This document shows, piece by piece, positions 27,497-40,358 of a stretch of DNA of 64,000 nucleotides (positions are counted from its first letter, which is position 1; every line of letters starts with the position of its first letter). The translations under genes and the position numbers were made by a program. Source of the stretch: Siphonodentalium dalli. Taxonomy: Eukaryota > Mollusca > Scaphopoda > Gadilida > Siphonodentaliidae. The stretch lies in NCBI GenBank assembly GCA_032622095.1, contig CP136067.1:80938705-81002704 (forward strand), written 5' to 3'. The notes beneath the pieces were generated by a model. The model made no database searches. It saw nothing but the letters and a program-made list of their open reading frames with translations, and was not told where the DNA came from.

Positions 27497-30400
27497 AGAT
27501 AAGATAGGATAAGATAGTTTATTGCAATAAACCAGTGCAGGCAGTTGCAAATAACATAATGTACAAGTAAATTAAACATAATACATAATATATGTGCATA
27601 TAACAGTAAACAAGCCTATAACTCTATCCTACATACGATTCTTAATTAAATATAAATTTCCCATAATTTTCATTTCCTCATATTTATATTTGTTCTCCTT
27701 TGGAAGAATAACCGGATCATGTTGCACACGGAATTCATAATTACTTTGTCTTCATTTTTCATTATCATGTCTTCATTTTTCATTATCATCATCGTTCATG
27801 TTTGTAAAGTGTATGTTATTAGTGTTAGCAACATCAAATAATTCTTTCCTGAAGTCAGTGTACGCACTGCATTCCATTATGAAATGTTTTTCAGTTTCAA
27901 CTTTTTTCCCATCACACATGAGACAAATTCTGTCTTTTAATAACGTCTTTGGCTGTGTGTGTCGGCTTTTTTCTATAGCTAATTGCTAACACGCAGTCGG
28001 GTGAACATTTCTCTTGCCGTAGGTGATCGGACGTGTTTGAGGTATGGTTCTATTTCTTATTTGTCTTTGAACGTTCTATATGTGCGTAGTTTATTAGCAC
28101 CATTCTTTTTGTCGTCGTCGAATATATCTTTTTTTAAATGATTTACATGTTCTGATTTTAGTCTCTCAATTATAAGTTTGTCGGTGAATCCTATCGTTTT
28201 ATTAGACTGTGATATATTGATACCGCTTTTCGCAAGATGTGTGTCCCACGTTGGAAGATTACATAGTAGAGATTCTGTGAAAGAATCATGTATAATATTT
28301 CCCGGTTGTGCAAAACGAAGTTTATTTAGATATCTGAACATATTCCCAATGGCATTAATTGCTATGGGGTATCGACCTAGTTCAGCCCTCGAAGCATGAT
28401 TTGACGCTTTTTTATTGAGTTGTAGTATATTTTTGCAGAACTTTAAATGTGTCTGCTCAAGAGGGTAGTTATCAACAAACGGAAATTTCAACTCAGCAGC
28501 CCATATTTCGCAACCATACAACAGAATAGGCATTATTAATTTAATTTGTCAAACAATTTACATTTAGTACTGAGAGACAATTCTGTCTGTGAATTCAATG
28601 AATTCGTCATGAAATACATAGCCTTTGAAGCTCGCCCGCTCAAGTTTTCACAAGCTCTCTACATTTTACCGTCAAAACTGAAAATGAGACCCAAGTATTT
28701 ATATTCTTAGACTACTTATAACGACTCACCATTTATATAAAACTTATTATCCATATGCAACTTTCGTTTATTTGGCTTACATATCATGCATTTTGTTTTG
28801 TCTGAATTAACCGTTAGATTATTATTATAAGTATATTTTTGCAACTCATTCAAAGAATTTTGCAAACACTCAGCTGTTTCAGACAGTAAAACGAGATCAT
28901 CAGCAAAATGTAAGTGACTAATCGGGCGATTATTTATGTAGCATGGATGGCCCATGGTATTGAATTGTCTGCCAATATCGTCAATGAATATTTTGAAAAG
29001 GGTGGGCGACAACGAATACCCTTGTCGTACTCCTATTTTTGATAGCAAAGGGGGACCAAATCCTGCTGACGTTTTAACGGAATAAAAACTCGACTTATAA
29101 ATGGACTATAGAATCGAGAATACCGACCCGTTGACACCGATACCTTGAAGTTTTAAAAATAAAATAGATCTATCAACGGAATCGAATGTTTTCTTGAAGT
29201 CTACAAAAGCAGTATATAGAGGTCGTTTTTGCTCTTTTTTCTTATTCACAAACGTACGAAACACGAACGCACTGTCGATTGTACTGCGATTTTTTCTAAA
29301 TCCGAATTGATTATCGCTTATAAGTTTGTTTGTTTCTAAAAAGTTGTCGATTCTGGAGTTAATAATTTTATTGAACATTTTTCCAACATTACTACTCAGG
29401 GCGATTGGCCTGTAATTGTTTGGATCATGCCTGTTTCCTTTCTTATATAATGTTTTGATGAATGAATGACTCCAGCATAATGGATAATGTCCTGACTTCA
29501 AGACATGGTTGAAAAGTCTTGTCACTTACTACCAACGGAATTATTGTCTTTAGTAATTCATTCGGAATATTACCTAAGCCTGTTGCTTTCCTGTTTTTCA
29601 ATTGCCTTAAAGGGGTACTGTACACAAAGATAGGCGATTTTTTTATTTACTCCCATTGAAATAACTTTCAAGTTAGATTGTGTTCGTGTTATATGAGTTT
29701 CGTATAAACCTAATTTAGCGAAGAAAATATTGATCTTGGAAACAAAAATATTACGATTTCAAACTACGCGCCATGTTTTTGACCTTCACCGGAGAAGACG
29801 CAGGTCGCATGAAGAAGCGGAAGTTCATTGCTCACAGCTTCGATTGATGCATTCAACCTCTTCCATCGAACAATCTCACTCCCTATAAAATACTTAACGC
29901 TTTATGACTCTTGTTTCTTTCTCCTTTTTTTCCGAATCGGTTATAACGGGCCTTCTTTTGCAGGTAACATGTTTTGTTTGCAACTCAATAATGTTCGCGA
30001 ACGGCCGTCGATAAAAGACACGCAACATATGCGATTTCAAGAACGGTAACTCGTAATGGCATAATTCTCCATTTTATGACTCCAGCCATAAATGAATTTA
30101 TATTAAAGAATTCAATTTTACTTTTACGATAGCCTGTTAGCCGGAACGTTTTCAGTAGACATCGTCGACTCAAATTAGTTATTTTATAATATAATATTCA
30201 TATTAGATCGCTATTGTCACCGGGAATTTAATGAAATTGGGGTACAGTACCCCTTTAATGCCTCAAGTACTTCCATGGCAGTTATGTCACTATTATTAAG
30301 ATCTACAAGTAATCCACTCTGACTTTCGGCGAGATATTGAAAATTCGTTTCAGGTGTATCGCGACAGAGTAATTGGTCGAAAAAATCAACAGTTTCATCG

Positions 30401-30830
30401 GGGTGAAGGTCATCAGATTGTTCTTGTGCTTTGTTCATTCGCAAGCTTTTGATTATATCCCAATACACCGGATGGGTCGCTACTTTCGAGCCTATCCATT
30501 TTTTCAGATATTTGTAACCGAAATAATTTAGATTTCAGTTTCGTTTCCCTTTTGTATAATTTCTTTGCATTGAAAAACTTTAATTGTATATAGAGTTTTA
30601 TCAAAGGGATTCTTTTTCATTTGATTAATCACATTTCCCATATTTGTTTTCAAATCTTTACAACGTTGATCAAACCAGATACGTTTTCGTTGCTGTCGTT
30701 TCGTATCGCATATATGATATGTGTTCACAAACGGCGCATATGAACATTTGGTTAGAATGTTCATCGCCAAACATGCAACGGCTAATGACCATAAACCCAT
30801 TGCCAAAAAAAAAACGACGATTGACACGTT
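27497..30830 (-). pseudogene. Non-LTR retrotransposon (Jockey/RTE-like) ORF2 remnant
   Basis: Read on the minus strand, in order: the endonuclease-RT linker with KRIWFDQRC (~30680); RT N-terminal motifs (RKATGLGNIPNELLK, NNYRPIALSS, QFGFRKNRST, FVDFKKTFDSVD); the catalytic HFADDLVLL (~28900); the C-terminal LYGCEIW segment (~28515); and a C-terminal zinc ribbon, C-x2-C...HF-x3-C (~27880-27940). The AT-rich tail with GATAAGATAG near 27497 is the probable 3' end. Frameshifts and stops break it into several frames, so it is dead. A 644-bp MITE interrupts it at 29611-30254. Confidence 0.85.
29611..30254. mobile_element. TTAA-target MITE inserted in the LINE
   Basis: Flanked by TTAA at 29607-29610 and 30255-30258. 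The terminal inverted repeat is AGGGGTACTGTAC (13 bp). Removing the element and one TTAA joins the LINE reading frame without loss (…EAL then RQLKNRK), which proves the borders. TTAA duplication fits piggyBac-type mobilisation. No transposase is encoded. Confidence 0.9.
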
Positions 30831-31208
30831 GTTGACGCACTGTAAGCTCGCGGCAAATACACGAAACTGTTAGTTTCTCGGGTATACGACATTTGAATTG
30901 TTTTCGGCTGGCATGCACGTAATTTTTGACAAACTATTGCAAAATGATATTCATCGCACATGTTACGCCACATAACCGACAGGAGCCAATTCTTGACATC
31001 CCTTTCTTTTGGTTCATAGATTTTGCCCACTTCATAGTCTCAACGCCTAATCTATGATTTGTTGTGCGAACTCTCTGTACGACATAAGTTAATTGAAAGG
31101 AAGTTCAACAGGAAAAGTGAAGGACATTTTTTTTCAAGTTACGATATAATTCTCCTCTTAAAGATTGAGATACTTCACTATTCTGCTGAAGGAAAAAGAA
31201 ATTGTCAA

Positions 31209-31870
31209 TTAGTTTTTGTGCATATGTTGAAGTTTAGATTTCGTAACTGGTAACTGTGTTTTCCAGTTGTCTTCACGCACACAAATGTCTTCCATGTGAT
31301 CAAGGTATCGTATTATTTTGCCATCTCCTTTCATGCCTAAAATTAGCTTGTACAACATGGAGGACTGGCTAATTTTTTCGTCATTAGGTGACTCCAAAAT
31401 GAGGTCGTTCTTTTGTCAATTTCAGCATCTTCCTAGCTTACCATAACCCATATAGTTTGGACTACTCATTTTCATGTTCGTTAGAAGCTTACATAATTTG
31501 ATATGGACAGCCTCGATGTCACGTGTATTCTCAAAGCTCCATAATTCACATCAATATAACACAATGGGTTGTATGAGGTAATCAAATAGTTTTAATGCTA
31601 GGTCTACAGAGAGGATTTCTCACCTTGGACACGAGTTCGTACATAGCTTTTGTCGCTTTCATATTTATCGACTTGATTGCCCGACAGTATCGTCCATTGT
31701 AAAACAATCCAATGCCTAAATAAGGAAACTGTTAAAATATCTCTAATTTATCATTACAAAGCATGAACTTGGGGGAGGGGGACTCAACTTCTTGTTGGTG
31801 AAGATCATGACCTTAGTTTTTGTTATTGTTGACATTGAGCTCCCATGAATCTGGAAAAGTTGCCTGTGCT
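31209..31870 (-). pseudogene. LINE ORF2 C-terminal fragment
   Basis: Minus-strand translation shows the RT tail (NSWELNVN-type segment near 31835), an LY-CELW-like segment near 31545 with ENTRDIEAVHIKLCK, and SSMLYKLILGMKGDG near 31340. It is a second copy of a related LINE, broken by stops. Confidence 0.6.
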
Positions 31871-32274
31871 GTAAAAATGCATGGTAACAAAATTAAGTAA
31901 GGACTTGTAAAGTTTATTTTTCAAAAAACAACTCTGAAAAACCATACGTTGAATACTTTACCAAATTGTCGCAATTTATTTCACAAACTTGACCAATTTA
32001 TTGTTTCTTGATTCTTCTTGATTTTTTGTATATTTTCTTATGGGAAGGGTTCTCTATTCCGAAGGTTCGCTATTCCGGCTTTGACTTTCTCATATATGCC
32101 TGAAGCATACGTCAGCCAACCTCAAACTGCTGTCGTCGCATGTTGACAGAATTCAGCCGCAGCCGAGCGTCACATGGAATAATGCGAAACGTGAGCGGTG
32201 ACGTCAGTCATACCGTGGTGAAGTGGTATAGGTATGGGGGATATGTACACATATGTGCATTAAACAATACATAA

Positions 32275-32640
32275 CAGATAAGACAAGAAAACCATAATCA
32301 GAAATGGTAACGCCCTCAAGATCATATTATTAGCCATAGATATAAATTATAATATAAAATATATTGGTTATATGAATGCACCGCCTCATAATTCCGTTAA
32401 AACAACTAATCCTTCAAATTATTAAACAAAACTAAGGCTTATTACTACAGGTTTCTCATTCACCACATCAGAGAGCTTCTAAATGCGGATCAAAAATAGG
32501 AGTGCATGGCCCATAAACATCGAAAGCAATTAACGCGGTCATAATAGTTACTGTAACTATAAGACATCCAGCGAATACACACCCCACGAAAGCACGAAAT
32601 GTGTTGTCCTGCGAGATATCCCATCGCTATAGCTCAATTT
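32275..32640 (+). repeat. Dispersed repeat family A, long copy
   Basis: The reverse complement of 41020-41460 matches along most of this block, including the AAGAAAACCATAATCAG start and the ATCCCATCGCTATAGCTCAA end. Part of it also recurs at 38905-39130. Confidence 0.75.
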
Positions 32641-32679
32641 GACACGGCCAGATTAGCCTTCCTACAATATCCTATAACA

Positions 32680-33064
32680 ATAAAGCTTCTCAAATCATCG
32701 GCATAGTCAACTTGGACTTGAATTTGGACATCGACACGTTGTAATCGCTCTACATAAGCATGGTCAGACCTATCATCGAATACTGTAACTCTACATGTAG
32801 CCCACATCACAAATATCAAAGCATTGTATTAGAGAAATACAAAGAAAAGCAACGAAACTAGTTCGTCAAATAAAAACTATATGCTACCGAGACCGAATGA
32901 TAAGACTCAATCTGATGTCTTTAAAATATCGAATATTTAGAGGAGATCTAATCGAGGTATATAAACTGGTGAATGGTCATTACAATATCAGCCTGTGACC
33001 TATTACAAAGACATTCATCAGGAAGAACAAGAGGACATAATAAAAAGCTGCAGGGTGCCCATTG
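32680..33064 (+). pseudogene. CR1/L2-like LINE ORF2, C-terminal part 1
   Basis: Plus-strand translation with one frameshift gives the typical end of ORF2: VRPIIEY, EKIQRKATKLV, RLNLMSLKYRIFRGDLIEVYK and RTRGHNKKLQG. It is interrupted at 33065 by a DNA element and continues at 34482. Confidence 0.8.
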
Positions 33065-33067
33065 TTA

Positions 33068-34478
33068 GGGTCTATTCTCATTGCACACGCGCGTGCGATT
33101 AATCGCAGCGTTTTTTAAGGTGCGTGTTAACATAACACAGAGCGATTCGTGATCAATTACCTTCCTCAAACAACCACGTCCTATTCGTGACCAATCATCT
33201 TATGCAATCAACCTCGTCACCGAGATAGCCGTTACAGAGAATGGCATGGTTCACTCGGTCACATATACTATCCGGGTACAGTCATTCTCATAACTGATGG
33301 GCGATAAAATAATAAACGAAGTACGGAAAGGAAATGGCTTGGAAAGAAGTTTCCAACGTATCGCTAGCATCAGTGGTGATTTTTGTAGAATTCAGTCGAA
33401 TTATATTACCTGTCAGTCTCGCGCAACACTGTACCCAAGATTGTGAATATATAGATTGATAGTAATGTGCCGTTTAGCATGTGCGATCACTGATGATAAG
33501 CCGCCAATGGCGATCAAATTGAAATCAATCGCTCATGCATGCGAACAGCGTCCTGGCGACATAATTCGACCTGAAACGTTGCGTGTGTGACTCTTAAGGT
33601 CGAATTCTGAGTCCCATCACTTATTATATTTGAATGGTGGTTCGTCAATTATAGTACCGCGTTGTCGCTGTTGCCAGCGGCTATACAAATGAGCACTCGA
33701 TGATGGAGGAGGGGGTCTGAAAAAAAACCGTTCACACACAGGGTTGAACATAAAAATCCCTCCCAACCATGGGTCTACCATCCTCCCTACATGCAAATCT
33801 ATTTGTTTTTCTCCCAACAAATTGGGGTCTCATCCCCTCTGTCCCCATAATTTTTACTGGATATCATATGTTTGAGTACAAATGTTTTAAATGAGCTTTA
33901 TTCAGAAAGACGATTTTTGTCAGACCTAGCTAACTATAAGGTAAAATGTTGAAAGATCTAATTCAACCACTTGAATCGTACACTTTTGATAATCTTGAGT
34001 GATAATAACAAATATATACATAAAACTCCTGTAATCTGGGTTGTGATCGTACTATATAGTGTTATATACGTTTCAAGCTGGAATAAAATATGCATATTTA
34101 TGACGAACTACATGGAATTGAACCCTCTATTTCTAATTATAATTAGCTAGATATAATTGTGTCCTCAAAACTTATGTCATTTTGATGGCATGGCTCGTTA
34201 TACTCAACTTATACCTGAGTAAATCTAACTGAGGAAAATTAAAGTTAATGTGTCAGCATATATAGGCCTGTATGTGGTCACCCCCAACCGAAAGTACTTT
34301 ATCATCCTCCAACCTACCCTAGACCTGTGTATGAATGTGTTCGTCAGACCCCCACCCCTATTGGGGGAACTCTTAGCAGTGGGAGGAAGGAATGCCATCG
34401 AACACACACATATAGAGCAGCTCGACCTTAAAAAACGCTGCGATTAATCGCACGCGCGTGTGCAATGAGAATAGACCC
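33068..34478. mobile_element. Non-autonomous DNA transposon with 54-bp inverted repeats
   Basis: Perfect terminal inverted repeats (33068-33121 and 34425-34478) begin GGGTCTATTCTCATTGCACA and include CGATTAATCG. TTA is duplicated at 33065-33067 and 34479-34481. The LINE coding sequence on each side joins in frame when the element and one TTA are removed. A 3-bp TTA duplication and GG-start termini suggest the PIF/Harbinger superfamily. No transposase was seen in the 1.3 kb interior. Confidence 0.9.
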
Positions 34479-34481
34479 TTA

Positions 34482-34640
34482 ACAAGGCCATAGGAACATA
34501 TTTATTCACGCAGAGAGTGATAAATAGCTGGAACTCTCTGCCAGACTTCTCTGTTGGGGATCCAACACTCGATCAATTCAAAATATACATAGACTCATTC
34601 TTCTATTATATAAAATACGAGTTCACCGACAAGTAATATA
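34482..34640 (+). pseudogene. CR1/L2-like LINE ORF2, C-terminal part 2
   Basis: Continuation of 32680-33064: GTYLFTQRVINSWNSLPDF and DPTLDQFKIYIDSFF are the hallmark last residues of CR1/L2-type ORF2. Confidence 0.8.
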
Positions 34641-37600
34641 TTCAAGTGACCCACAAGTAAATATCGAATGACGATACATTTATTTGTAAACAAGCATTGC
34701 AAATAATGTTATTGGGACGAAAAGTCGCAAGACTTGTTCCGTATGGTGATGATGATATGATTGATCGAACAAACCACTGTTGTTATGATGATCGTGTCGT
34801 TATTTGTTTAAAATACGTATCAATTGACATATACGCACCCGTTCCCTCATTAAAATAAACATATTTCGACCATTTTAGGGGACTTCCGCAAATAGACCGC
34901 CGCAAATAGGGACCTACTGCGAATTGTCACATGCAACCGGGAAAAAACCATTATCTAAAAATTAAACGCCCAGCGAACCACAGCTCTCTAGAATCTCTAG
35001 GAAAGTACCGTATACACCCGATGGCGTTAATAATTACATGTGTATATAAACAATGACAACATCTAGGTTTAAATACAGTTGGTTCGGTTTGGTGGTGGCC
35101 AGAATTATGTTTTGCTTCGATCTTTATATTATGATTATGACTGGTGCATTCTGGCAGATTGGAAAGCCATACCTATAGCTAGGATAATGCCAGTCTGGAG
35201 TAAACTACATGCTCACATGTAAAATAGCATCCGTATGAATCTGAGTGTATGTTTACAAAGACTGGGGTAATGCGAAAATATCGGAATGTTTCAGACCATC
35301 GAACGCTTAGGGTGGATACACACATGCATGTAATATCTATAAATGTCGTGTATTTGTCGTTTTACATGGATCATACAGACCATGTAATATGTGTCCGCTG
35401 ACAACCCAATCATTGCGGCTATGTTTGACCACAGTGAGCCAAGCTCTGAACGTGCAGAGAGCCGTTGACTGAACGAAGTCGTCAGGCCGCTTAAAATAAT
35501 TGTTCGCACGATAACCCAAATGTTGGACTTTCTGTTTAAATCATTGTCAGTGTTCTCTTGATTTTTATACCAGCGATGGCCCCAGGATTTCCCCAACGCA
35601 TGGGCTATGATCACCAACATGGGGGGGGGGGGGGGCTATATATTATCCCGGAAGCTACCGGACTGACCATTGCATATTTCCCCGACGGGTGGGTGGGGGC
35701 ATGCAGCACCCTGAGTCCTGACCCCACCCCCCCCCCACACACACACACAAATGAAGCCACGAAGCCACTTCTGACTTATAAATATTGTAGTTGACAGTCA
35801 TTTCTGCCGTGTCTGTTTGCTACGAGCGATTAGTCTAATATTCAGCAATTTATGCTATTCATATAACTATGAACATAGTATTACAGCTTTAAATTTACAG
35901 TACAGAAGGTGGTGTTGCCGTGTGTCTTCATTCGGGGAAAATGGTTGTCTAGCTCTATGAGTTCCCAACTACGTCACCGTTCCTCTCTTGTGTTATATAT
36001 GTATACGCAAAATAAATTTACAACTATGATGGAATATTTATGTTAAACATTTTGTACATTTTGCCCAGATAATCCCGGCTGATAGCCTGATACATTCAAC
36101 TAAATCCGTTAGTTATTGGAAGCTTTCGAGAAACAGCCCCCTCCCCAATCATGGATTATGGTCCAAAATATTATAATTCAAGCGTGTACAAGCTATATTC
36201 ATAGGAACTTGTTCAAATTTTGGTTTGAGAAACATATACTGCCATGTACATTCTGTGTGAAAATGGGGGGGGGGGGGGGTCACTCTTTTTACTTTCAACG
36301 CTGTACCTGCATTAATTTTTGGCGCTGTAATGGATATTTGCATGGAAATCCCAATTGAATGTTATCACATGAGCTCGCTCTGAAACTATCCGAGGAATCT
36401 CAACGAACCGGTATTGTCTGTCTCAATTTCCCAATGACTGTTATTCAAGGCATGAGAGCATCATATCGGATTGTTAATGGGACATTAGACACTCGTGTAT
36501 CACAATCGCCCTAAAAGAGCCTCAAATTCTGCACATTTTATTTTTATTTTGGATGACCCTGAAATGACGAGAAACAAATCAAGTATAAAATCGACGGACT
36601 CAAATCCACTTTTCGAATTGAATTAAAACTCGTGAAAAACAGCAACATGTATCAGACAGGATTGATTCATTTCGGCATCCATGAAAGAATTTATGACTGG
36701 CCTGAAATGTCTCGATAGCAGTTAGTTTGATAATGACTTATAACTGCCCACTTGTCTCGCCTGTTGAAATTGTCCGATCGCGCGCAGGCGACTAATGCTA
36801 TCAATGATTTGTGTGACCATGTAAAATACATGGATTTTACATACATAAATTACATGCATGTGTGTATCCACCCTTAGTGTGGGTCCACTCAACGGTTACA
36901 GTAATGACTTGTTCTGATTGGAAATTTATAAACTAATCAATGGAGGGTTATACTGTGGGCCGCCCATATTACACGTGTGTATACTTATATATAGAGTATA
37001 CCTAACTAACATATCTGAACTCATTCGGAATCAGATGTCACCGGGGTGCTCACTCTAATTTTAATTTCCTGTCAATATCCGAGAATCCTTCGTCAATTGA
37101 TCTCGACTTCCGATCCATAATATGAAATTTAAAATCATTAGTGAACCCATTACAACAATTGTCTGTATGAATATCTATTATATATACAGCCTCCGAAAAC
37201 TGGTACAGGCAAGCCTGAATTTAGTGTGTCTGACATTTGCAGAATGAGGTCCACAGAGGGTGAATTTTAGTGACGCTATCCCACATGACGGACAAGCGTC
37301 ACCAAGTTCACACTCTGGGAACCTCATTCTGCTTAGGCATCATATATATATTGTAGTTACTGTTTCCCTTCTGTTGAGAATTTTCAGAATATAAATGCAC
37401 AATCAAGGTGACTAATGGGTGAATATCACCAACTTCAACTGGGGAACTTTAGTCTGATACTAGGTCTCCCATAGCAGTTAAGGCATAAGCAGAATGATGT
37501 CCTCAGAGGGTATAGCATCATTAAATTCACCCTCTGGAAGAGCTTTCAATTTATTGTAACTCGGGAATGGTCTATTGGCCCATACATAATTATCAGAATG

Positions 37601-37739
37601 TCAATATTCAGTGTTAGATCAAGTCCAGTAATATATCGTTTTTGTCGCATTCCAGCGAATAACATGGCTAGATAACTATTTACTGCATCAGAAGTAAACA
37701 TTACAAATCCTTGTTTTTTCGGCATGGAATTAAGATTAA
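34641..37739. other. No gene seen
   Basis: Contains a poly-G tract at 35621-35634, a C run followed by CA repeats at 35726-35749, and another G tract at 36264-36279. Related tracts CCACAGAGGGTGAATTTTAG and CCTCAGAGGGTATAGCATCA occur near 37250 and 37501. Frames are short. Confidence 0.4.
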
Positions 37740-38051
37740 AGGTACTCAATCCGATGCGATGGTCCCCATATCACCAGATTCCAACAACAACAACAACAAC
37801 ATTTTTTGAAATGCCGCTTCAGTTATCAGAATCGATTAATTGCCCAAAAATAATGCTAACCGAGACCGTCTTCCCGTCGACTGTTACTGGGCCACTTAAT
37901 ATATTATTGGTTGTGAAAAATAATAGATTTTAAAAATCGATATCTGATCACTCTCAGCTTTGATGGTGGGTTCCTCGACTGGGATCAAATATTTTTTACC
38001 CTGAATCCAAAGAAATAGTAATTTGCCAGCGTTAATTCGGATTCTGCATCT
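37740..38051. mobile_element. TTAA MITE, degenerate copy
   Basis: Flanked by TTAA (37736-37739 and 38052-38055). The left end, AGGTACTCAATCCGATG, and the internal segment AAAATCGATATCTGATCA match the MITE at 46755-47234; the right end is diverged. Confidence 0.7.
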
Positions 38052-38290
38052 TTAACCCTTTCTTTATTGAATTGATTCTCCCGTCAGTTATAAAAGTAAA
38101 CACTAGCTGGAATGCTCTATTATTCATCTGGATGGTTGTTCGGGAAATATAAGCAGCCGACATACCAACAGACAGATAATAAAAGTGCATTAGAATGTGT
38201 ATTCTTTGGTGGAATGTTCATAATGCATATATATACAATATGAATATATATTAGTATGTTATGTATTTATCGGCATATTTTGATCGACCT

Positions 38291-38460
38291 ATCGCTGCAG
38301 TGTATTGAGCTGGGCGAAGTATCGATCACGTCGAGTTGAAGACGTCAGATTGCTGGATCAAACGAGCCACCGCAGGCGTCGAGTTTGATCCAGCAATCTG
38401 ACCCCTTCAACGAGACGTGATGCGAAGCACAGATCAATGACATCAATTCACTACAGCGAT
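38291..38460. repeat. 170-bp imperfect palindrome
   Basis: Arms run from ATCGCTGCAG to CTACAGCGAT with a perfect inner core: CAGATTGCTGGATCAAAC at 38346-38363 and its complement at 38383-38400. It may be a small foldback element. Confidence 0.8.
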
Positions 38461-38849
38461 AAAAGGTTTATTATATGACATGCTTTTTATTTAAAATGCA
38501 CAATTAATTATGAAATGAAACCACGTGTAGGCCACCGGTAACAAGAATAAAGAAGGAACTGTTTTTGTATAATAAATCGTCCGACGTTTTGCGGACATGC
38601 GCATATGCGAGATAGAGAAGGGTGGTATGACATCGGATCAAACTGTAGCTGATCCGATGGTCGGGAAATGATCGCTTTACTATAGCGGTATTGGGGAAAG
38701 AAAAACGATAGTCATATAATAAAACATATTATTATTGGTGCATATTACTATGCTGATCTGGTCGTGTCGTGGGGCGATGGAACAAATATGATTAAATCAT
38801 TTAAAATGTACCAGCTCTATTGCGCACCGGTTAGTCTTTTTGCAGGATG

Positions 38850-38853
38850 TATG

Positions 38854-38882
<29 letters not shown>
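38850..38882. repeat. (ATGT)n microsatellite
   Basis: About eight ATGT units. Confidence 0.95.
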
Positions 38883-38884
<2 letters not shown>

Positions 38885-38904
38885 CCTCGCGGATGTTTCA
38901 TTGT

Positions 38905-39130
38905 TGCAGTAACTTTTATGATCACGTTAATTGTTTTTGATATTTAGGTGTGAATAATGGCTGGGCCACTCTTGAAGATTTTATAGCGGGAACACAATGC
39001 ATAAAATAACAACTAACATTGCTGATGAAGTATGTTTCAGTTGAAAAGCTCGTATTGGGAAGTATCGCGGGGTGTATTTAATCCGATTATATAGTAGAAT
39101 TTTTTAGGCTTTCTGATGTAGTGAATGAGA
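38905..39130 (-). repeat. Dispersed repeat family A, partial copy
   Basis: TGATCACGTTAATTG and GAATAATGGCTGGGCCA match 41145-41195 in the same orientation. Confidence 0.65.
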
Positions 39131-39575
39131 ATGAATCATTCAGTGATTACGTTTTTCGTGTGCTCTTAGATTGACATGTTTCGTGTTCAAATTTGATTAA
39201 AATTGTGATGTATCGAACAAGTTATTGACAGTTCACAACAAAATGAGTTACCATTATTTACGATTCTTCATAATTATGCTATCATATATACGGTCACCAA
39301 ATGGGTTTGGCTACAGTACATCTATAGAAATAAATTTTCACGAGAAAATGCAAACTAAATGCTTTACACAACGCATCAATTCCAAAGTTGTGTATGGTTG
39401 ATAAATATTAATTCTGACTAAAATGTTGGGCTAATAAACTATTCCAGTTCCAAAATAGGTAATTTGTCGTTGCTCGTGAAGCGTATAACTTTAGGGGAAG
39501 AATTAGGCAGTGAGACGGCCTGCAAATTAGGGGTCATAAGTGTCAGATAATATGGTGTATGGTACTACACGTGTA

Positions 39576-39859
39576 TCTATATATATATAAGAGTAGGATC
39601 CATCTGTTCGCGATTTTTTATCCCAGAAACCTTAACCGATTTCAACCAAATTTGATGTGGTAACTTGGCGGATGTTGTAAGGGTGTTAGTTTTTTTAAAT
39701 TTCGATTAACAAAACAAACAAAATTATTTAATTTAAAAAGAAAAATAAAAAATAAATCAATTTTGATCGTTTGTTAATTTTTTTTAATCAAAATAGTTAA
39801 ACGATCAAAATGTGCGCGAGGCCGTTGAAAGGCTCCCTTTGGGAGCCTGTTTCAGCTAG
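39576..39859 (+). mobile_element. Short non-autonomous Helitron, 284 bp
   Basis: Starts with TC (TCTATATATATATAAGAG), ends with CTAG, and is inserted between A (39575) and T (39860) without duplication. A perfect hairpin, GGCTCCC-TTT-GGGAGCC (39831-39847), lies 8 bases before the terminal CTAG. All are Helitron hallmarks. It has no coding capacity. Confidence 0.85.
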
Positions 39860-40148
39860 TACAATAATAATAGGGGCCTAACCGTAAAACATATCGTACA
39901 GGAAAATACTTTCTGTGAAATTATGGCAATATTGAACTTAAATTGATATATGGTATATATACCCATCTCGACTGAGAAGAAAATATACACGAGGCGATCA
40001 TTGGGAGCACAATTACAGTTACTTTGACATATGATCAATTGGATGGGAGGAGCGGGTATATATATCAGCGGGAGTATGCTCCAGCATCGGAAACTGGTGC
40101 CGCGCGTACACCGAGCAGGAAACCCAGTCGCATCGAAGGGTCGATTAA

Positions 40149-40358
40149 CTACAACGATTCCAGACTCTTACCACAACCACTTCTCAGCATTGCTTTGAGG
40201 TAAGCCTGATAGATTTTATCTTCCTTTTTCAGTTTAAGTTTAGCTCTTTCTAGACTAATTGGATCCGCCAACCTAGTTATAAAATTATCCACCAAAACTA
40301 ATGGTCTATTTTCATCTGGAGGGGTTTTCAGGAAATAATAAGCAGATAATGCATGCAT
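40149..40358 (-). other. Possible coding exon, 69 codons
   Basis: A minus-strand frame (MHALSAYYFLKTPPDENR ... AMLRSGCGKSLESL) with gene-like codon use. A GTAAGA donor-like site near its end and a CCCCTCCAG acceptor-like site inside would allow an internal exon of about 140 bases. No family recognised; it could equally be a transposon fragment. Confidence 0.25.
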
